60,287 nt of DNA, from positions 1 through 60,287 of the IMG/VR virus record IMGVR_UViG_3300025132_000036. The stretch is one strand, 5' to 3'. The translations under genes and the position numbers were made by a program. The stretch is from a virus. Each line of letters opens with the position of its first letter. Within the stretch, counting starts at the first letter, position 1. Shown piece after piece: positions 1 through 8,441 of this stretch. The notes below the pieces were generated by a model. That model was not told where the DNA came from. It searched no databases and saw nothing but the letters and a program-made list of their open reading frames with translations.

Positions 1-99
1 GACGCCGTAGGAAAGACTGTTCCTTACTTAACGTAATATCTCTCTCTCCTATCTCTCTCACACAGGTCGCGCGTACGCACCCAGTATGCACATAGGGGA
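1..99. repeat. Terminal direct repeat, left copy
   Basis: This segment is identical to the last 99 bases of the window. It is either the k-mer overlap left by an assembler at the ends of a circular contig or a genuine short terminal redundancy. The odd length of 99 is typical of a k-mer setting, so an assembly overlap is the likelier reading. The unique genome is about 60,188 bp. Confidence 0.95.
14..35. repeat. 22-bp control-module repeat, copy A
   Basis: This 22-bp element begins AGACTGTTCC and ends TTAACGTA. It recurs exactly upstream of the 199-residue early gene, and diverged copies (an AAGACT core) lie in two other intergenic regions. It is followed by repeated CTCTCT and, about 160 bp later, by a TTGATATA promoter box. 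The recurrence suggests a regulator site, a second promoter or a processing site shared by the early genes. Confidence 0.7.
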
Positions 100-193
100 T
101 ATGGGTACCATGGAGTATGGCCGAGGCCCATGGCGTCGGCTCATGGCCGGGGGTGCCGAACCGGACCAGAACCCGACGGAAAACGAGGGAGGG

Positions 194-201
194 TTGATAT
201 A
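194..201 (+). promoter_or_regulatory. TATA-type promoter TTGATATA
   Basis: The box lies in the context GGGTTGATATAG, identical to two other plus-strand early promoters. Archaeal transcription should start about 26 bp downstream, giving a leader of about 26 nt that carries an AGGAG ribosome site. The two sister promoters have the ATG at the transcription start instead. Confidence 0.75.
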
Positions 202-249
202 GTCGGGCGTTATCGGAGGAACGTCGAAGAGACACAGGAGAACACCCAC

Positions 250-432
250 ATGAGCGAAGCAACCAACGCAGACAAGAACAACGCAGCCGGGCTGCTTGAC
301 CAAGCGAGGCGACTCGTGGTCCAAGCACGAGCCTTGGCCGATGAGGAAAAGGACGGCCCGCTCACCCTCGTGGCGGCCATGCTCAGCCTCCGCGCAACCC
401 AACTGGCCGATGAAGTCTGGGCCATAGATTGA
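250..432 (+). CDS. Small early protein, 60 aa, unknown
   Basis: A 60-residue protein that is mostly helical and Ala/Leu-rich, with heptad-like spacing suggesting a short coiled coil or helical hairpin. The ATG is chosen because AGGAG lies 9 nt upstream and the TTGATATA promoter places transcription start about 26 nt before it. It is the third gene, through the map junction, of a plus-strand set that shares duplicated control modules. Unlike the other two it shows no similarity to them. I do not recognise the family. A role early in infection is inferred only from the promoter. Confidence 0.65.
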   Translation: MSEATNADKNNAAGLLDQARRLVVQARALADEEKDGPLTLVAAMLSLRATQLADEVWAID

Positions 433-605
433 GCCCGCGCCAGACGCAGCGCAACACGTCCCCAAGGACGCGACCGTCCCTCTCCTCGCTGCGGCGGGGA
501 GGGGGACCCCCACCGTGCGGCATTAGCCGCCAAAAATAACACTTAGCACTCCTATAGGGACAGCCAACCACCGCGCGTTTTTCTGGTAAATTTTTTTCAA
601 GGAAC
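433..605 (+). terminator. Intergenic hairpin and T-run region
   Basis: No gene is seen. An imperfect GC-rich hairpin (arms starting GTCCCTCTCC and GGGGAGGGGGAC) near 477-508 is followed by runs of five and seven T between 579 and 598. Oligo-T runs are the usual archaeal termination signal, so this probably ends the early transcript before the virion operon. Confidence 0.55.
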
Positions 606-613
606 TTTGATAA
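606..613 (+). promoter_or_regulatory. TATA-type promoter before the virion operon
   Basis: TTTGATAA is centred about 28 bp before the ATG of the metallophosphoesterase gene, the spacing expected for leaderless archaeal transcription. It follows the T-run terminator directly and would drive the rightward virion operon. Confidence 0.55.
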
Positions 614-637
614 GGTGCCGAGCACCCCGTTAAAACA

Positions 638-2029
638 ATGGCGACCCCACCGGCAGATGAAGTCATCACCCAAAACTGGTCAAACTACGAAGGCACCCGC
701 ATGGACTTTGCGCGGTACCTCAACCAAATGTACCCTGACCGGACCATCAAAGGGTGGGAAATGCAGGTCATCAAGTACGAGCGCGAGAAGGATGCGGCTG
801 ACCCGCTCTTTGGTTCTTATGAATACGACGACCAAGCCGATGTGTACATTACCTACATGTCCTCCGGCAACATCAAAATGTCCGGGCAAAGCGTTCGTGC
901 TATCCGTCGAGACTACACCAACGGCATGACGATGGCGGACATTGCAGCCAAGCACGACATTCCGGTCACCATCTTCAAAGAGTTCAAGCGTATTCACAAC
1001 CTAACCCAAAACGGCTCGCCACTTAGCGATGAGGAACTGGCCGAAGAGTCGTGGTCAGATAACGTCATCTCCTTGGTGGATGAGCGAAGGCACGCTGCCG
1101 GTAGCATGATTCACCGCGAGGAGATGAAGTCGCTGCGCAAGGACGCTGAGTCATGGCGGCGCTTTGAGTTCACCGTGCTGCGCGAACTCAAGGACAATGT
1201 GTTGACCGTTGCGAACGAGTCAGTCCCCCGCCTCACCCTGCCTGCTCCTCGCAGCCCTTACGCTATGGTTGTCTGCCCTACCGACTTCCATTGGGGCAAG
1301 CATGGATGGAAAGACGAGGTGGGCGAAACGTACAACTTCGAGGAAGCACGTGCTCGTCTGTTCGACAAGACACAGGCTCTCATTGACCGCATTTCCGCCT
1401 CACCCGAGAAGATTTACGTCGGTGCAGGTTCCGACTGGTTCCACGTGGACAACGACGCCGGTAGCACCACCCGTGGTACGCCACAAGACATGTGCGCCTC
1501 CCCCGCTGAGATTCTCATCAGCGGTTGCCGATTGGCCCGAGAACACATTGACCTGCTGCGCCAAGTGGCCCCGGTCGAGATTGTGATGATGCCGGGCAAC
1601 CACGACCGTCATTCCTCTATCGCCCTGATGATGTACCTATCTGCCGCGTACGAAAATTGCCCCGATGTGACCATCGAGGTCAGCCCCAAGATGCGCCGCT
1701 ACATTCAGTACGGCAACACGCTGCTTGGGTTCACGCACGGTGACCACCTGAGCCGCAGCACGTCCCTTCCCGCCCTGATGGCCAACGAAGCCCGCAAGGA
1801 ATGGGGTGAGTCGCAGCACGGCATTTGGTTCCACGGCCACCTGCACCATCAGACCATGAACGAAAAGGATGGGTGCCTCATCCTTCAGATGCCGAGCCTT
1901 GCCGGCCACGACCGGTACCACTACCGCGCCGGCTACACCACTTCGACCGCAGGGCTTGCTGCCTATCTGATTGATTCCAACGAAGGCTACATCGGCTCGT
2001 TCTTTGCACCAGTCATGCACGAGGAATGA
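638..2029 (+). CDS. Metallophosphoesterase with N-terminal HTH-like region
   Basis: A 463-residue protein. The C-terminal two thirds carry the calcineurin-like phosphoesterase metal motifs in order: PTDFHWGK, GSDWFHVD, GNHDR, THGDH and HGHLHH. These bind a dinuclear metal centre that hydrolyses phosphoesters, so a nuclease or phosphatase role on DNA or nucleotides is plausible. The N-terminal region around residues 90-125 looks like a helix-turn-helix. It is the first gene of the virion operon, just before a zinc microprotein and the large terminase, so it may act in packaging or DNA-end processing. The substrate cannot be told from sequence. The ATG fits leaderless transcription from the box at 606-613. 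Confidence 0.88.
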   Translation: MATPPADEVITQNWSNYEGTRMDFARYLNQMYPDRTIKGWEMQVIKYEREKDAADPLFGSYEYDDQADVYITYMSSGNIKMSGQSVRAIRRDYTNGMTMADIAAKHDIPVTIFKEFKRIHNLTQNGSPLSDEELAEESWSDNVISLVDERRHAAGSMIHREEMKSLRKDAESWRRFEFTVLRELKDNVLTVANESVPRLTLPAPRSPYAMVVCPTDFHWGKHGWKDEVGETYNFEEARARLFDKTQALIDRISASPEKIYVGAGSDWFHVDNDAGSTTRGTPQDMCASPAEILISGCRLAREHIDLLRQVAPVEIVMMPGNHDRHSSIALMMYLSAAYENCPDVTIEVSPKMRRYIQYGNTLLGFTHGDHLSRSTSLPALMANEARKEWGESQHGIWFHGHLHHQTMNEKDGCLILQMPSLAGHDRYHYRAGYTTSTAGLAAYLIDSNEGYIGSFFAPVMHEE

Positions 2030-2031
2030 AC

Positions 2032-2181
2032 ATGACGATGCGCTCACGCAAACTGCGTCGCTGCAATGAATGCGGCCATACTGCCGTGGTCATGGCGAAC
2101 ACCTGCAAAAAGTGGGACCCCAAGCGAAAAAAGACTGTGTTCTGCGGAACTATGAGGGTGGTGCGCGACGATGGTGTTTAG
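2032..2181 (+). CDS. Zinc-ribbon microprotein, 49 aa
   Basis: A 49-residue basic protein with four cysteines (residues 11, 14, 25 and 38) in a CxxC...C...C arrangement suited to binding one zinc. It starts two bases after the metallophosphoesterase stop, and its last 11 bases overlap the start of the terminase gene, so it is translationally tied to both. This tight coupling in the packaging region supports a real gene. The function is unknown; DNA binding or a packaging accessory role is inference. Confidence 0.7.
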   Translation: MTMRSRKLRRCNECGHTAVVMANTCKKWDPKRKKTVFCGTMRVVRDDGV

Positions 2182-3706
2182 CCAGTTCAACCTGCAACGG
2201 TCACGTCACGATATCCGCCACTTCTATGAATGGCTCTCGGACGAGTACCAATGGGCCGACCACATCGAAGAATGGCTCGACATGTACGCAGACCGCAAGA
2301 ATGCTGCCGTCCACCGTGTCTGCATCATCGCACCACGCTCACATTCCAAGTCCGCGACGCTACGGGTCAAACTCCTGCACATGTGCCTGTTCGAGAAGCG
2401 CAATAACAAGCCCACCGAGGTGTGGTTGTTCTCAGCATCTATCCGTCAGGCATCGAACCGTCTTGAGGAAATGAAGGAGGACATGCGTCGTCACCCTGAA
2501 CTCCGCAAGTTCTTGGATGAGCGTAGGTCAAACAAGCAGAAAATCCAGTTCACCAACGGTGCATGGATTCAGGCTACCGGTGTCGGTGCCGCCATTCGTG
2601 GTGAGCACCCCACCGTCGTGGCTCTTGACGACGTGTTGGCCGAGATGGGCGACATGACCATGGGTACGGTGCGTGAATGGTTCAAGCGCGTAGTCACACC
2701 GATGCTCGACCCCGGCACATCGTGCTACGTTGTGGGTACACCGATGGCCCATGATGACCTGTATCACACCGAGATGCTCTCAGAGAAAGCCAAGGAGGTG
2801 TGGAAGTCAGGCGTGTGGTCCGCGTTCCCGAACTGGGACGAGCATATCGAGGACAACACGGTGGTTCTGCAACCGTTGTGGCCGGAATACCGACCCACAA
2901 ACTTCCTACTCGAACAGAAAGCGAGCATTGACGACGACCTCGCCTTCGCTCAAGAGTACTTGTGTAAGGTCGTGGACGATGACTCCCAAGTCTTCAACCG
3001 CCACCTCATCAGAAAAAACATAGATGTGGATGCCTTCGGCGGATTCCGCCGTGAGTTCGACTATGGCGGTGAGAACGTGGTCCTCGGTTTCGACCCGTCC
3101 CATGGTATTGGAAAAGACCATACCGTCATTTTAGCGTTGAGGCAAGATGAGGACGGATTTGTGCATTTTGTGGACATGTGGAGGCGCAACGACTTTCCGC
3201 CAGACAAGCAGGCAGACACGCTGATTGAATGGGCACAGAAGTTCAAGGCACCGATTGCAGCCGAAGACGTTGGTTTCCAACGCCTGTACCAAACCATCAT
3301 CGAGCAAAAGGGCGCACGTGTGGACTACCGTGCATCGAAAGCCTCAAACAAGGCGCTGAAGCAGGCGTTGATGAACCGACTTCGTGTTTGGTTTGAGCGC
3401 GAACTCGTGTGCTTTCCTTACGGCGATAGCGAGACTCGTTCCAAAGTCAACATCTTGCTTGCCGAACTTGAGGCTCACGTGTGGAAGAACGGTGAAATCA
3501 AGGACGTAGGCAGGCACAACGACACCGTTATGGCCCTCGCCCACGCCATTGACCAGTTCAAGCCCAAGACCGCAGACTACATGCCCATGGCCAAAGCGAC
3601 AACGACTATGGGTTCTTGGGGCAGGAAGGGTGAGAAACCAAAAACCAAGAGGGGTCGCCGTCCCCGAGGACCGACGACCGGTAGGTACGGGAGGCTAAAC
3701 CTATGA
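2171..3706 (+). CDS. terL: Terminase large subunit
   Basis: A 511-residue packaging motor and nuclease. The ATPase half has a Walker A-like APRSHSKSAT near residue 55, a variant lacking the usual glycine as in many terminases, and Walker B VVALDD near 150 followed by a glutamate. The C-terminal RNase H-like nuclease shows its acidic residues in GFDPSHG (about 306), AAEDVGF (about 363) and HNDTVMALAHAID (about 450). It pumps DNA into the prohead and cuts the concatemer. Length is normal for the family. The gene starts inside the preceding microprotein gene, and its stop overlaps the next start as ATGA. Confidence 0.95.
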   Translation: MVFSQFNLQRSRHDIRHFYEWLSDEYQWADHIEEWLDMYADRKNAAVHRVCIIAPRSHSKSATLRVKLLHMCLFEKRNNKPTEVWLFSASIRQASNRLEEMKEDMRRHPELRKFLDERRSNKQKIQFTNGAWIQATGVGAAIRGEHPTVVALDDVLAEMGDMTMGTVREWFKRVVTPMLDPGTSCYVVGTPMAHDDLYHTEMLSEKAKEVWKSGVWSAFPNWDEHIEDNTVVLQPLWPEYRPTNFLLEQKASIDDDLAFAQEYLCKVVDDDSQVFNRHLIRKNIDVDAFGGFRREFDYGGENVVLGFDPSHGIGKDHTVILALRQDEDGFVHFVDMWRRNDFPPDKQADTLIEWAQKFKAPIAAEDVGFQRLYQTIIEQKGARVDYRASKASNKALKQALMNRLRVWFERELVCFPYGDSETRSKVNILLAELEAHVWKNGEIKDVGRHNDTVMALAHAIDQFKPKTADYMPMAKATTTMGSWGRKGEKPKTKRGRRPRGPTTGRYGRLNL

Positions 3707-3819
3707 ACGTGGACCCGGTAGGAATAACCGCCGTTATCATCATCGCACTCGAAGTGATTTTTTGGGTATTTGTTGGTGGTGCAATCAGCAAGTACCTGAA
3801 GGATAAACACCAACCTTGA
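3703..3819 (+). CDS. Single-span membrane microprotein, 38 aa
   Basis: A 38-residue protein with one strongly hydrophobic stretch of about 22 residues (ITAVIIIALEVIFWVFVGG) and a basic, lysine-rich C-terminus. The start overlaps the terminase stop by ATGA. The length and single span resemble small phage holin-like or membrane-anchor proteins. Nothing else identifies it, so the role is unknown. Confidence 0.6.
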   Translation: MNVDPVGITAVIIIALEVIFWVFVGGAISKYLKDKHQP

Positions 3820-3823
3820 AAAG

Positions 3824-3838
3824 ACGCCCGGAGCGTCG
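3824..3838 (+). terminator. Small hairpin before the portal gene
   Basis: Perfect 5-bp arms GACGC and GCGTC around CCGGA. The hairpin sits just before the portal ATG and overlaps its weak CGGAG ribosome site, so it could tune translation or mark processing. There is no T-run, so termination is doubtful. Confidence 0.3.
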
Positions 3839-3846
3839 CTTAAGTC

Positions 3847-5241
3847 ATGGGATTGTTCGACAGGTTTCGTCGTCAGCCCGTTGCTGCCGAGACTCCCCGG
3901 TCTCGAGAGCGTACGGTATCTGCGGTTAAGACCCCCTTCAACATGATGGTGGCCGGCCTCGACAACATCGTGAAGGACACCGAGGCGCTACGCACGACGG
4001 TGTACGATAACACCAACCTGTTCGACCTGTATGACGAGATGCTTTCCTATGACCCTGAACTCAACGGGGCCGTACGTACCATCAGCCTGACCGCAAACAA
4101 ATACCGGCTTGCCGGCGGTAAGAACCAGACCATCCGAAATGCGATTGACGAACTGGTCAATGAGCGACTCGACTTCGATGACTTCCTCATCAACGCTATG
4201 CGCAACCTGATGGTGTACGGCAACGACATATCAAAACTCGTTGGTCGCACGGGTACCGGTATCACACAGGTTCAGTCGCTTCCCATCATCCACATCACCA
4301 TCACCGACGGACGTGACCCGCCCTTTGCAGCGGACAAGGACAACGCCATTATGGAGGCTCGTCGCTACCTGTTCCGCGAGAACCAACGTGGTTCTGCTAT
4401 CTATGATGCTTCTGAGATTATGCACATTCGCATTGACTACCGCAGCCATTGGATGCTCGACAAGAGCGGGCGGTGGACATACGGTGTGTGGGGCGCGTCC
4501 CGATTCTCCGCTCTCAAGCAAGCGATTCGAGCCAAGTACAACTCGATGAATAACCGCATTGCACTTGAGGACAGTCTGACCAAGCAGTACGTCACCATTG
4601 GTCCCGAGGCCGTGGCCGGCATCCAAGACCCCGATGAAGCAGCCGAGCGTCTAAACCACGTGATGGATGAAGTCGGGACGCTGCTCGACAGTCTGCGCGG
4701 TGACCAAGTGCCCATCCTCCCCCACTACGTGGACCTGAACTTCGTGGACCTCAAGAACACCGTGCCGGACAACGCCTCGTTCCTCGATGCGGTGAACGGC
4801 GATATCTCCGCCGTGCTGCACGTGCCCCGCGTGTCCATGGGACAAGAGCGCGGCTCCACCTTCGCTGCTACGTTCAACGCAAACCAATGGAGCGTGCAGG
4901 CTATCCGCCGTCTTCAGCAAGTCTTGGTCCAGTCTGTGCGCCGCCTGTTCAGTCGGCACCTTGAACTCATGGGCATCGCTCACCGAATGCAAGACCTGCC
5001 TGTGCTTGAGTTCGACCCCATGGACGAAGAGTCACCATTCGAGACTACGCGACGTGTCGTCATGGCCCACGAAGCAGGCATCAGTACCCTGAACGAAGCA
5101 CGTGAAATGCTCGGCATGGTTCCCGAAGAAGGGGACATGGGTCAAATGCGATACCAAAAGGGAGGCGCGGGACGCCCTCGGTCCACCGGAACAATGCCCC
5201 GCAACAATGAAAACGCACCAAACGAAGAGGTGGAGACATGA
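3847..5241 (+). CDS. Portal protein
   Basis: A 464-residue portal that would form the dodecameric ring at one capsid vertex and dock the terminase. Evidence is its position directly after the large terminase and the family pattern: an N-terminal segment with DLYDEMLSYDPELNGAVR, a middle region with helices around ALKQAIRAKYNSMNNRIALED, the DNAS-containing tunnel region, and a C-terminal tail rich in polar residues. The length is typical. The stop overlaps the next start (ATGA). Confidence 0.9.
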   Translation: MGLFDRFRRQPVAAETPRSRERTVSAVKTPFNMMVAGLDNIVKDTEALRTTVYDNTNLFDLYDEMLSYDPELNGAVRTISLTANKYRLAGGKNQTIRNAIDELVNERLDFDDFLINAMRNLMVYGNDISKLVGRTGTGITQVQSLPIIHITITDGRDPPFAADKDNAIMEARRYLFRENQRGSAIYDASEIMHIRIDYRSHWMLDKSGRWTYGVWGASRFSALKQAIRAKYNSMNNRIALEDSLTKQYVTIGPEAVAGIQDPDEAAERLNHVMDEVGTLLDSLRGDQVPILPHYVDLNFVDLKNTVPDNASFLDAVNGDISAVLHVPRVSMGQERGSTFAATFNANQWSVQAIRRLQQVLVQSVRRLFSRHLELMGIAHRMQDLPVLEFDPMDEESPFETTRRVVMAHEAGISTLNEAREMLGMVPEEGDMGQMRYQKGGAGRPRSTGTMPRNNENAPNEEVET

Positions 5242-5600
5242 AGGCTAAGGACACATTCAACGACCGCATGGTCCGAAAGACCGTGATTCCCGCAATTTAC
5301 CTGTGGCTGCTTGCATCCGGTTCTGTTGTGGCTATGGGTATCTTCCAACCCGACATTGTTCTCGCCAACCTCGATGGGTTCATTGCGCTTATCGCCATTA
5401 TCGGTGGTACGGCAGGGCCGGCCCTGTCCACCATCCTACGTATGTGGGAGAGCGAGCAAACGAGCGAAACCTCGGAGATGCCGATTCAAGCAGAGCACGG
5501 TCGTACTCGGGACATTGCTGAGCATGAGCACCAGATGCACATGGAAAAAGAACTCAAAGTTCCTTGGGGCGAAGAAGTCGTTGTGAACAAGAACGACTAA
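5238..5600 (+). CDS. Two-span membrane protein, 120 aa
   Basis: A 120-residue protein with two predicted membrane helices (about residues 16-36 and 43-65) separated by a short turn and followed by a charged, Glu/His-rich C-terminal half. The size and topology suit a holin, but its place between portal and protease/scaffold could equally mean a membrane-associated assembly factor. It is translationally coupled to the portal gene. No family recognised. Confidence 0.65.
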   Translation: MKAKDTFNDRMVRKTVIPAIYLWLLASGSVVAMGIFQPDIVLANLDGFIALIAIIGGTAGPALSTILRMWESEQTSETSEMPIQAEHGRTRDIAEHEHQMHMEKELKVPWGEEVVVNKND

Positions 5601-5607
5601 AAGTCAG

Positions 5608-7950
5608 ATGAACCGTTGGTCGAACATGCCGAGTCGTCGTGAGGGTGAGGCACGTGCCGATTATATGGCCCGGTGCATGGGAGATGCAGAGTCAGTCTCC
5701 AAGTACCCCGACGAAGCGCAAAGGTATGCCGTCTGCAACGGAATGGCGGACGAGAAGCAAGTTGAGGCGCTCCAGTACGGAAAGCCGGGAAAGAATGACC
5801 CTCGCAAGACTCCCGCCAAGCCATCTGAGCGACGCAAGGGCTCAAAGAAGAACAAGCCGGGTTCTGCAAAGAAACCGAACGCAGGCATCAAAGTCAGTAA
5901 GGAAACTGAGGCGCGACTTCGCTCGCTTATGTCGAAGCACAACTCTTCAGGCAAGGGGAGCAAAGCGAGCATGGGAATGCTCAAAACTGTGTACCGTCGC
6001 GGCGCTGGTGCTTTTAGCCGTAGCCATGCCCCCAACATGTCCCGTGGTGGATGGGGTATCGCACGAGTCAAAGCCTTCCTTTACCTGCTCAGGAATGGAC
6101 GACCAAGCAACCCGAACTATAAGCAAGACAATGATTTGCTCCCGCGGGGCCATCCCCGCAAGTCCGCCAAGGCTGATGAGGAAGGCGTCGAGGCCGCTGA
6201 GTACAACGGTAAGAAAGTCAGTCTTAACAAGCCCTTCCGTACACCCAAGGGACCAAAGAAGTTCGCCGTCTATGTGCAGAACGAGTCCGGTCGTGTCGTC
6301 ATTGTTCGCTTCGGTGACCCCAACATGGAAATCAAGCGTGATGACCCCGGTCGCCGCAAGAACTTCCGCAGCCGTCACAACTGCGACAACCCCGGTCCCA
6401 AGACCAAGGCACGATACTGGTCGTGCAAAATGTGGGAGCGCAGCAAGAGCGTGACCCAGTACACTTCCAACGAAAACCAAGAGGACGAACACGAGGCGCT
6501 CTCAGATGATTTGTGGTTTGACGTATGGAGCCAAAACGAAGGTGATGAAATGAGCGAAGAATACGCTGAGTTCTATGACGAATACGACGATGTAGTCGAG
6601 GCCGAAAGCGATGAAGCCTGCTGCGGGTCTTGTGCTGAACACGCCGAAGCGGAGATGATTCGCAAGGACGTGTTCGATAACCCCGGTCAGGCTGCGGGTC
6701 GTGCGAAAGACATTGGTTGCGAAGGCATTCACAGTCACAAAGAAGGCGAAGATACGGTGTTCATGCCGTGCGAAAGCCACGAAGAGTACACCAAGAAGAC
6801 TGGTGGCGATAAGGTCGCATCCTCCCCCTGTGGTGAGGGTGAAGAACTCATCGGTGGCGAGTGCGTTCGTGTAGCCGTCACCATGGAGATGGAGATTGAT
6901 GAGGTCACGACCCGTGTTGAAGCCGCTACCGGCAAGACCTACATTCGCATTTCCGGTGTCGCGTTCCATGAGGGCGTCAACAAGAACGGTTGGGGTGTTC
7001 GCCCTGCTCTCGCAAAGCGCCTCGCTGAAAAAGAAATGATGGGTGCCGACGTGACGCTCAACCACCCGAAGGCTGAGATGGGCCGATTCAAGCGTAACAT
7101 GGACGGCGGTGTTGATGAAGCCGTCGTTGGTACGGTCGTCAGCGCATCCTATCACGATGATGATGAGGACAAGGACCGGTATAAGGTTCGATACTCCGCT
7201 GAGATTGTGCGAGAAGAACTGTTTGCTTCTCTCGAGTCCGGTCTGTGGCTCAAGCCGGGGTACGGTGTGAGCATCGGCGGTACCGGCATCCCCTCCGAAG
7301 TGATGGAGGCTGACGAGCAGTACCCCCGTGGACAGATGTGGTTTGCCGACGAGTTCGACTTTGACCACCTCGCTATCGTCCACAAGCCTGCCTACCGTGA
7401 CGCCAACATCGAAAAGGTCGAGCGTGTGGAAGCAAATGAAGGAACTCTTAAGTACCGGTCCGCAGGTAGTACGCATCACCAACAGGTGAGCGAAATGACC
7501 GACACCGAGATTCCCATCGAAACTGACGCATCCGAACTCGAGGCGCTTCGCGCCGAACTCGTGCTGCGGGAAGCCCGCATTGCTGAGTTTGAAGCGGCCG
7601 ACATGGCCCGCGCCGAAGAGGGTCGCATGGCTCTCGTCACCCGCGCATCCGAACTCGGACTCAAGGGCCACGAAGACTTCGCGGCCGAGACCCTCACCAC
7701 GATGATTGCTTCGTGGGAGGCTGCTCGCCCCGCCGCTCCGGCCGTCGAGATGACGCCAGTCACCCCCGCGGAAGAGCCGGTCGCCGCAAGCGAGAAGTCC
7801 GAGCCAGTCGTGGCCTCGTACTTCAACGGCAAGATTATGGAAGTCCCCGAGACCCTCTATGCTCGCTGCTACAACTCATGGGCTCGCGCCTACAACAACG
7901 TGTTCGCGGGTCAGGAAAACACGAAGGCCCTGCTCTTCGAGGAACTCTGA
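5608..7950 (+). CDS. Prohead protease-scaffold polyprotein
   Basis: A 780-residue multidomain protein. The N-terminus (MPSRREGEARADYMARCM) and a basic linker precede a segment at about 131-150 (GAGAFSRSHAPNMSRGGWG) and a domain at about 216-276 (KKFAVYV...GDPNMEIKRDDP...ARYWSCKMW), both of a kind seen in marine tailed-phage head polyproteins. Residues about 430-605 resemble a prohead protease-like domain (ISGVAFHEGVNKNGWG, TLNHPKAEMG, FDHLAIVHKPAY). Residues 640-780 form an acidic coiled coil suited to scaffolding. It sits between portal and capsid genes, where protease and scaffold are expected. Catalytic residues cannot be assigned with certainty. Confidence 0.75.
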   Translation: MNRWSNMPSRREGEARADYMARCMGDAESVSKYPDEAQRYAVCNGMADEKQVEALQYGKPGKNDPRKTPAKPSERRKGSKKNKPGSAKKPNAGIKVSKETEARLRSLMSKHNSSGKGSKASMGMLKTVYRRGAGAFSRSHAPNMSRGGWGIARVKAFLYLLRNGRPSNPNYKQDNDLLPRGHPRKSAKADEEGVEAAEYNGKKVSLNKPFRTPKGPKKFAVYVQNESGRVVIVRFGDPNMEIKRDDPGRRKNFRSRHNCDNPGPKTKARYWSCKMWERSKSVTQYTSNENQEDEHEALSDDLWFDVWSQNEGDEMSEEYAEFYDEYDDVVEAESDEACCGSCAEHAEAEMIRKDVFDNPGQAAGRAKDIGCEGIHSHKEGEDTVFMPCESHEEYTKKTGGDKVASSPCGEGEELIGGECVRVAVTMEMEIDEVTTRVEAATGKTYIRISGVAFHEGVNKNGWGVRPALAKRLAEKEMMGADVTLNHPKAEMGRFKRNMDGGVDEAVVGTVVSASYHDDDEDKDRYKVRYSAEIVREELFASLESGLWLKPGYGVSIGGTGIPSEVMEADEQYPRGQMWFADEFDFDHLAIVHKPAYRDANIEKVERVEANEGTLKYRSAGSTHHQQVSEMTDTEIPIETDASELEALRAELVLREARIAEFEAADMARAEEGRMALVTRASELGLKGHEDFAAETLTTMIASWEAARPAAPAVEMTPVTPAEEPVAASEKSEPVVASYFNGKIMEVPETLYARCYNSWARAYNNVFAGQENTKALLFEEL

Positions 7951-7985
7951 ACAGAGAAACAAACAAAACATAGGACGTGACCAAA
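7951..7985 (+). promoter_or_regulatory. A-rich leader with GGACGTGA ribosome site, copy 1
   Basis: The leader contains CAAAACATAGGACGTGA followed by six bases and ATG. Nearly the same block precedes the major capsid gene. GGACGTGA differs from the ideal archaeal GGAGGTGA by one base and sits 6 nt before ATG. That spacing argues against the GTG inside the motif as start. The block probably supports high expression. Confidence 0.6.
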
Positions 7986-8408
7986 ATGCTTTACTCAGGA
8001 AATGACCCCATTCATTGCGACTTCCTTCAGACGAACACCTACGATGGTGCCGGCTACCTCGTCAAGTACGATGCCTCCGGCATCCTCAAGACCGCGGCCG
8101 TCACCGACTCCCCGATTGCCGTCACGATTGACGAGTCCTCTCGCAACCAAGTGACCGGTAGCCTCGTGGCCGTTGCTGACGCCACCGTCAGCCTGCTGCC
8201 TCTGGACGGCGTGATTTACGTCAAGTGCATGGCCATCGCGGCCGGCTCCGTCAAGTTCGGTATGCCCCTCTATGTGTCTCAGACCTCTGACGCTGACGGA
8301 CACGTGGACGACTCCTCCGCAAACTCCGCTACGCTCGTCGGCCACTTCGTCGGCAAGCACGGCGTTGCGATTTCAACCGGGGACCTTGTTCCCGTGGCGG
8401 TTGCTTGA
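7986..8408 (+). CDS. Capsid decoration/stabilisation protein candidate
   Basis: A 140-residue protein rich in beta-forming Val, Ala, Ser and Thr, immediately before the major capsid protein and sharing its leader sequence. Short beta-rich proteins in this place are usually head decoration or stabilising proteins that bind the assembled shell, and the composition (alternating AVAVTIDESS-type strands) fits. The ATG rather than the GTG nine bases upstream is chosen from the ribosome site. Assignment is by context. Confidence 0.65.
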   Translation: MLYSGNDPIHCDFLQTNTYDGAGYLVKYDASGILKTAAVTDSPIAVTIDESSRNQVTGSLVAVADATVSLLPLDGVIYVKCMAIAAGSVKFGMPLYVSQTSDADGHVDDSSANSATLVGHFVGKHGVAISTGDLVPVAVA

Positions 8409-8441
8409 GACCCACAACAAAAAACATAGGACGTGAACAAA
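8409..8441 (+). promoter_or_regulatory. A-rich leader with GGACGTGA ribosome site, copy 2
   Basis: A second copy of the leader seen before the decoration gene: AAAACATAGGACGTGA, then six bases, then ATG. The two copies differ only in the A-rich part and at one spacer base. They give equal ribosome sites to the two capsid-shell genes. Confidence 0.6.

Noticed and set aside
6502-7671. Minus-strand open frame of 389 codons
   Set aside because: Antisense to the protease/scaffold gene, no ribosome site, His/Val-rich shadow composition.
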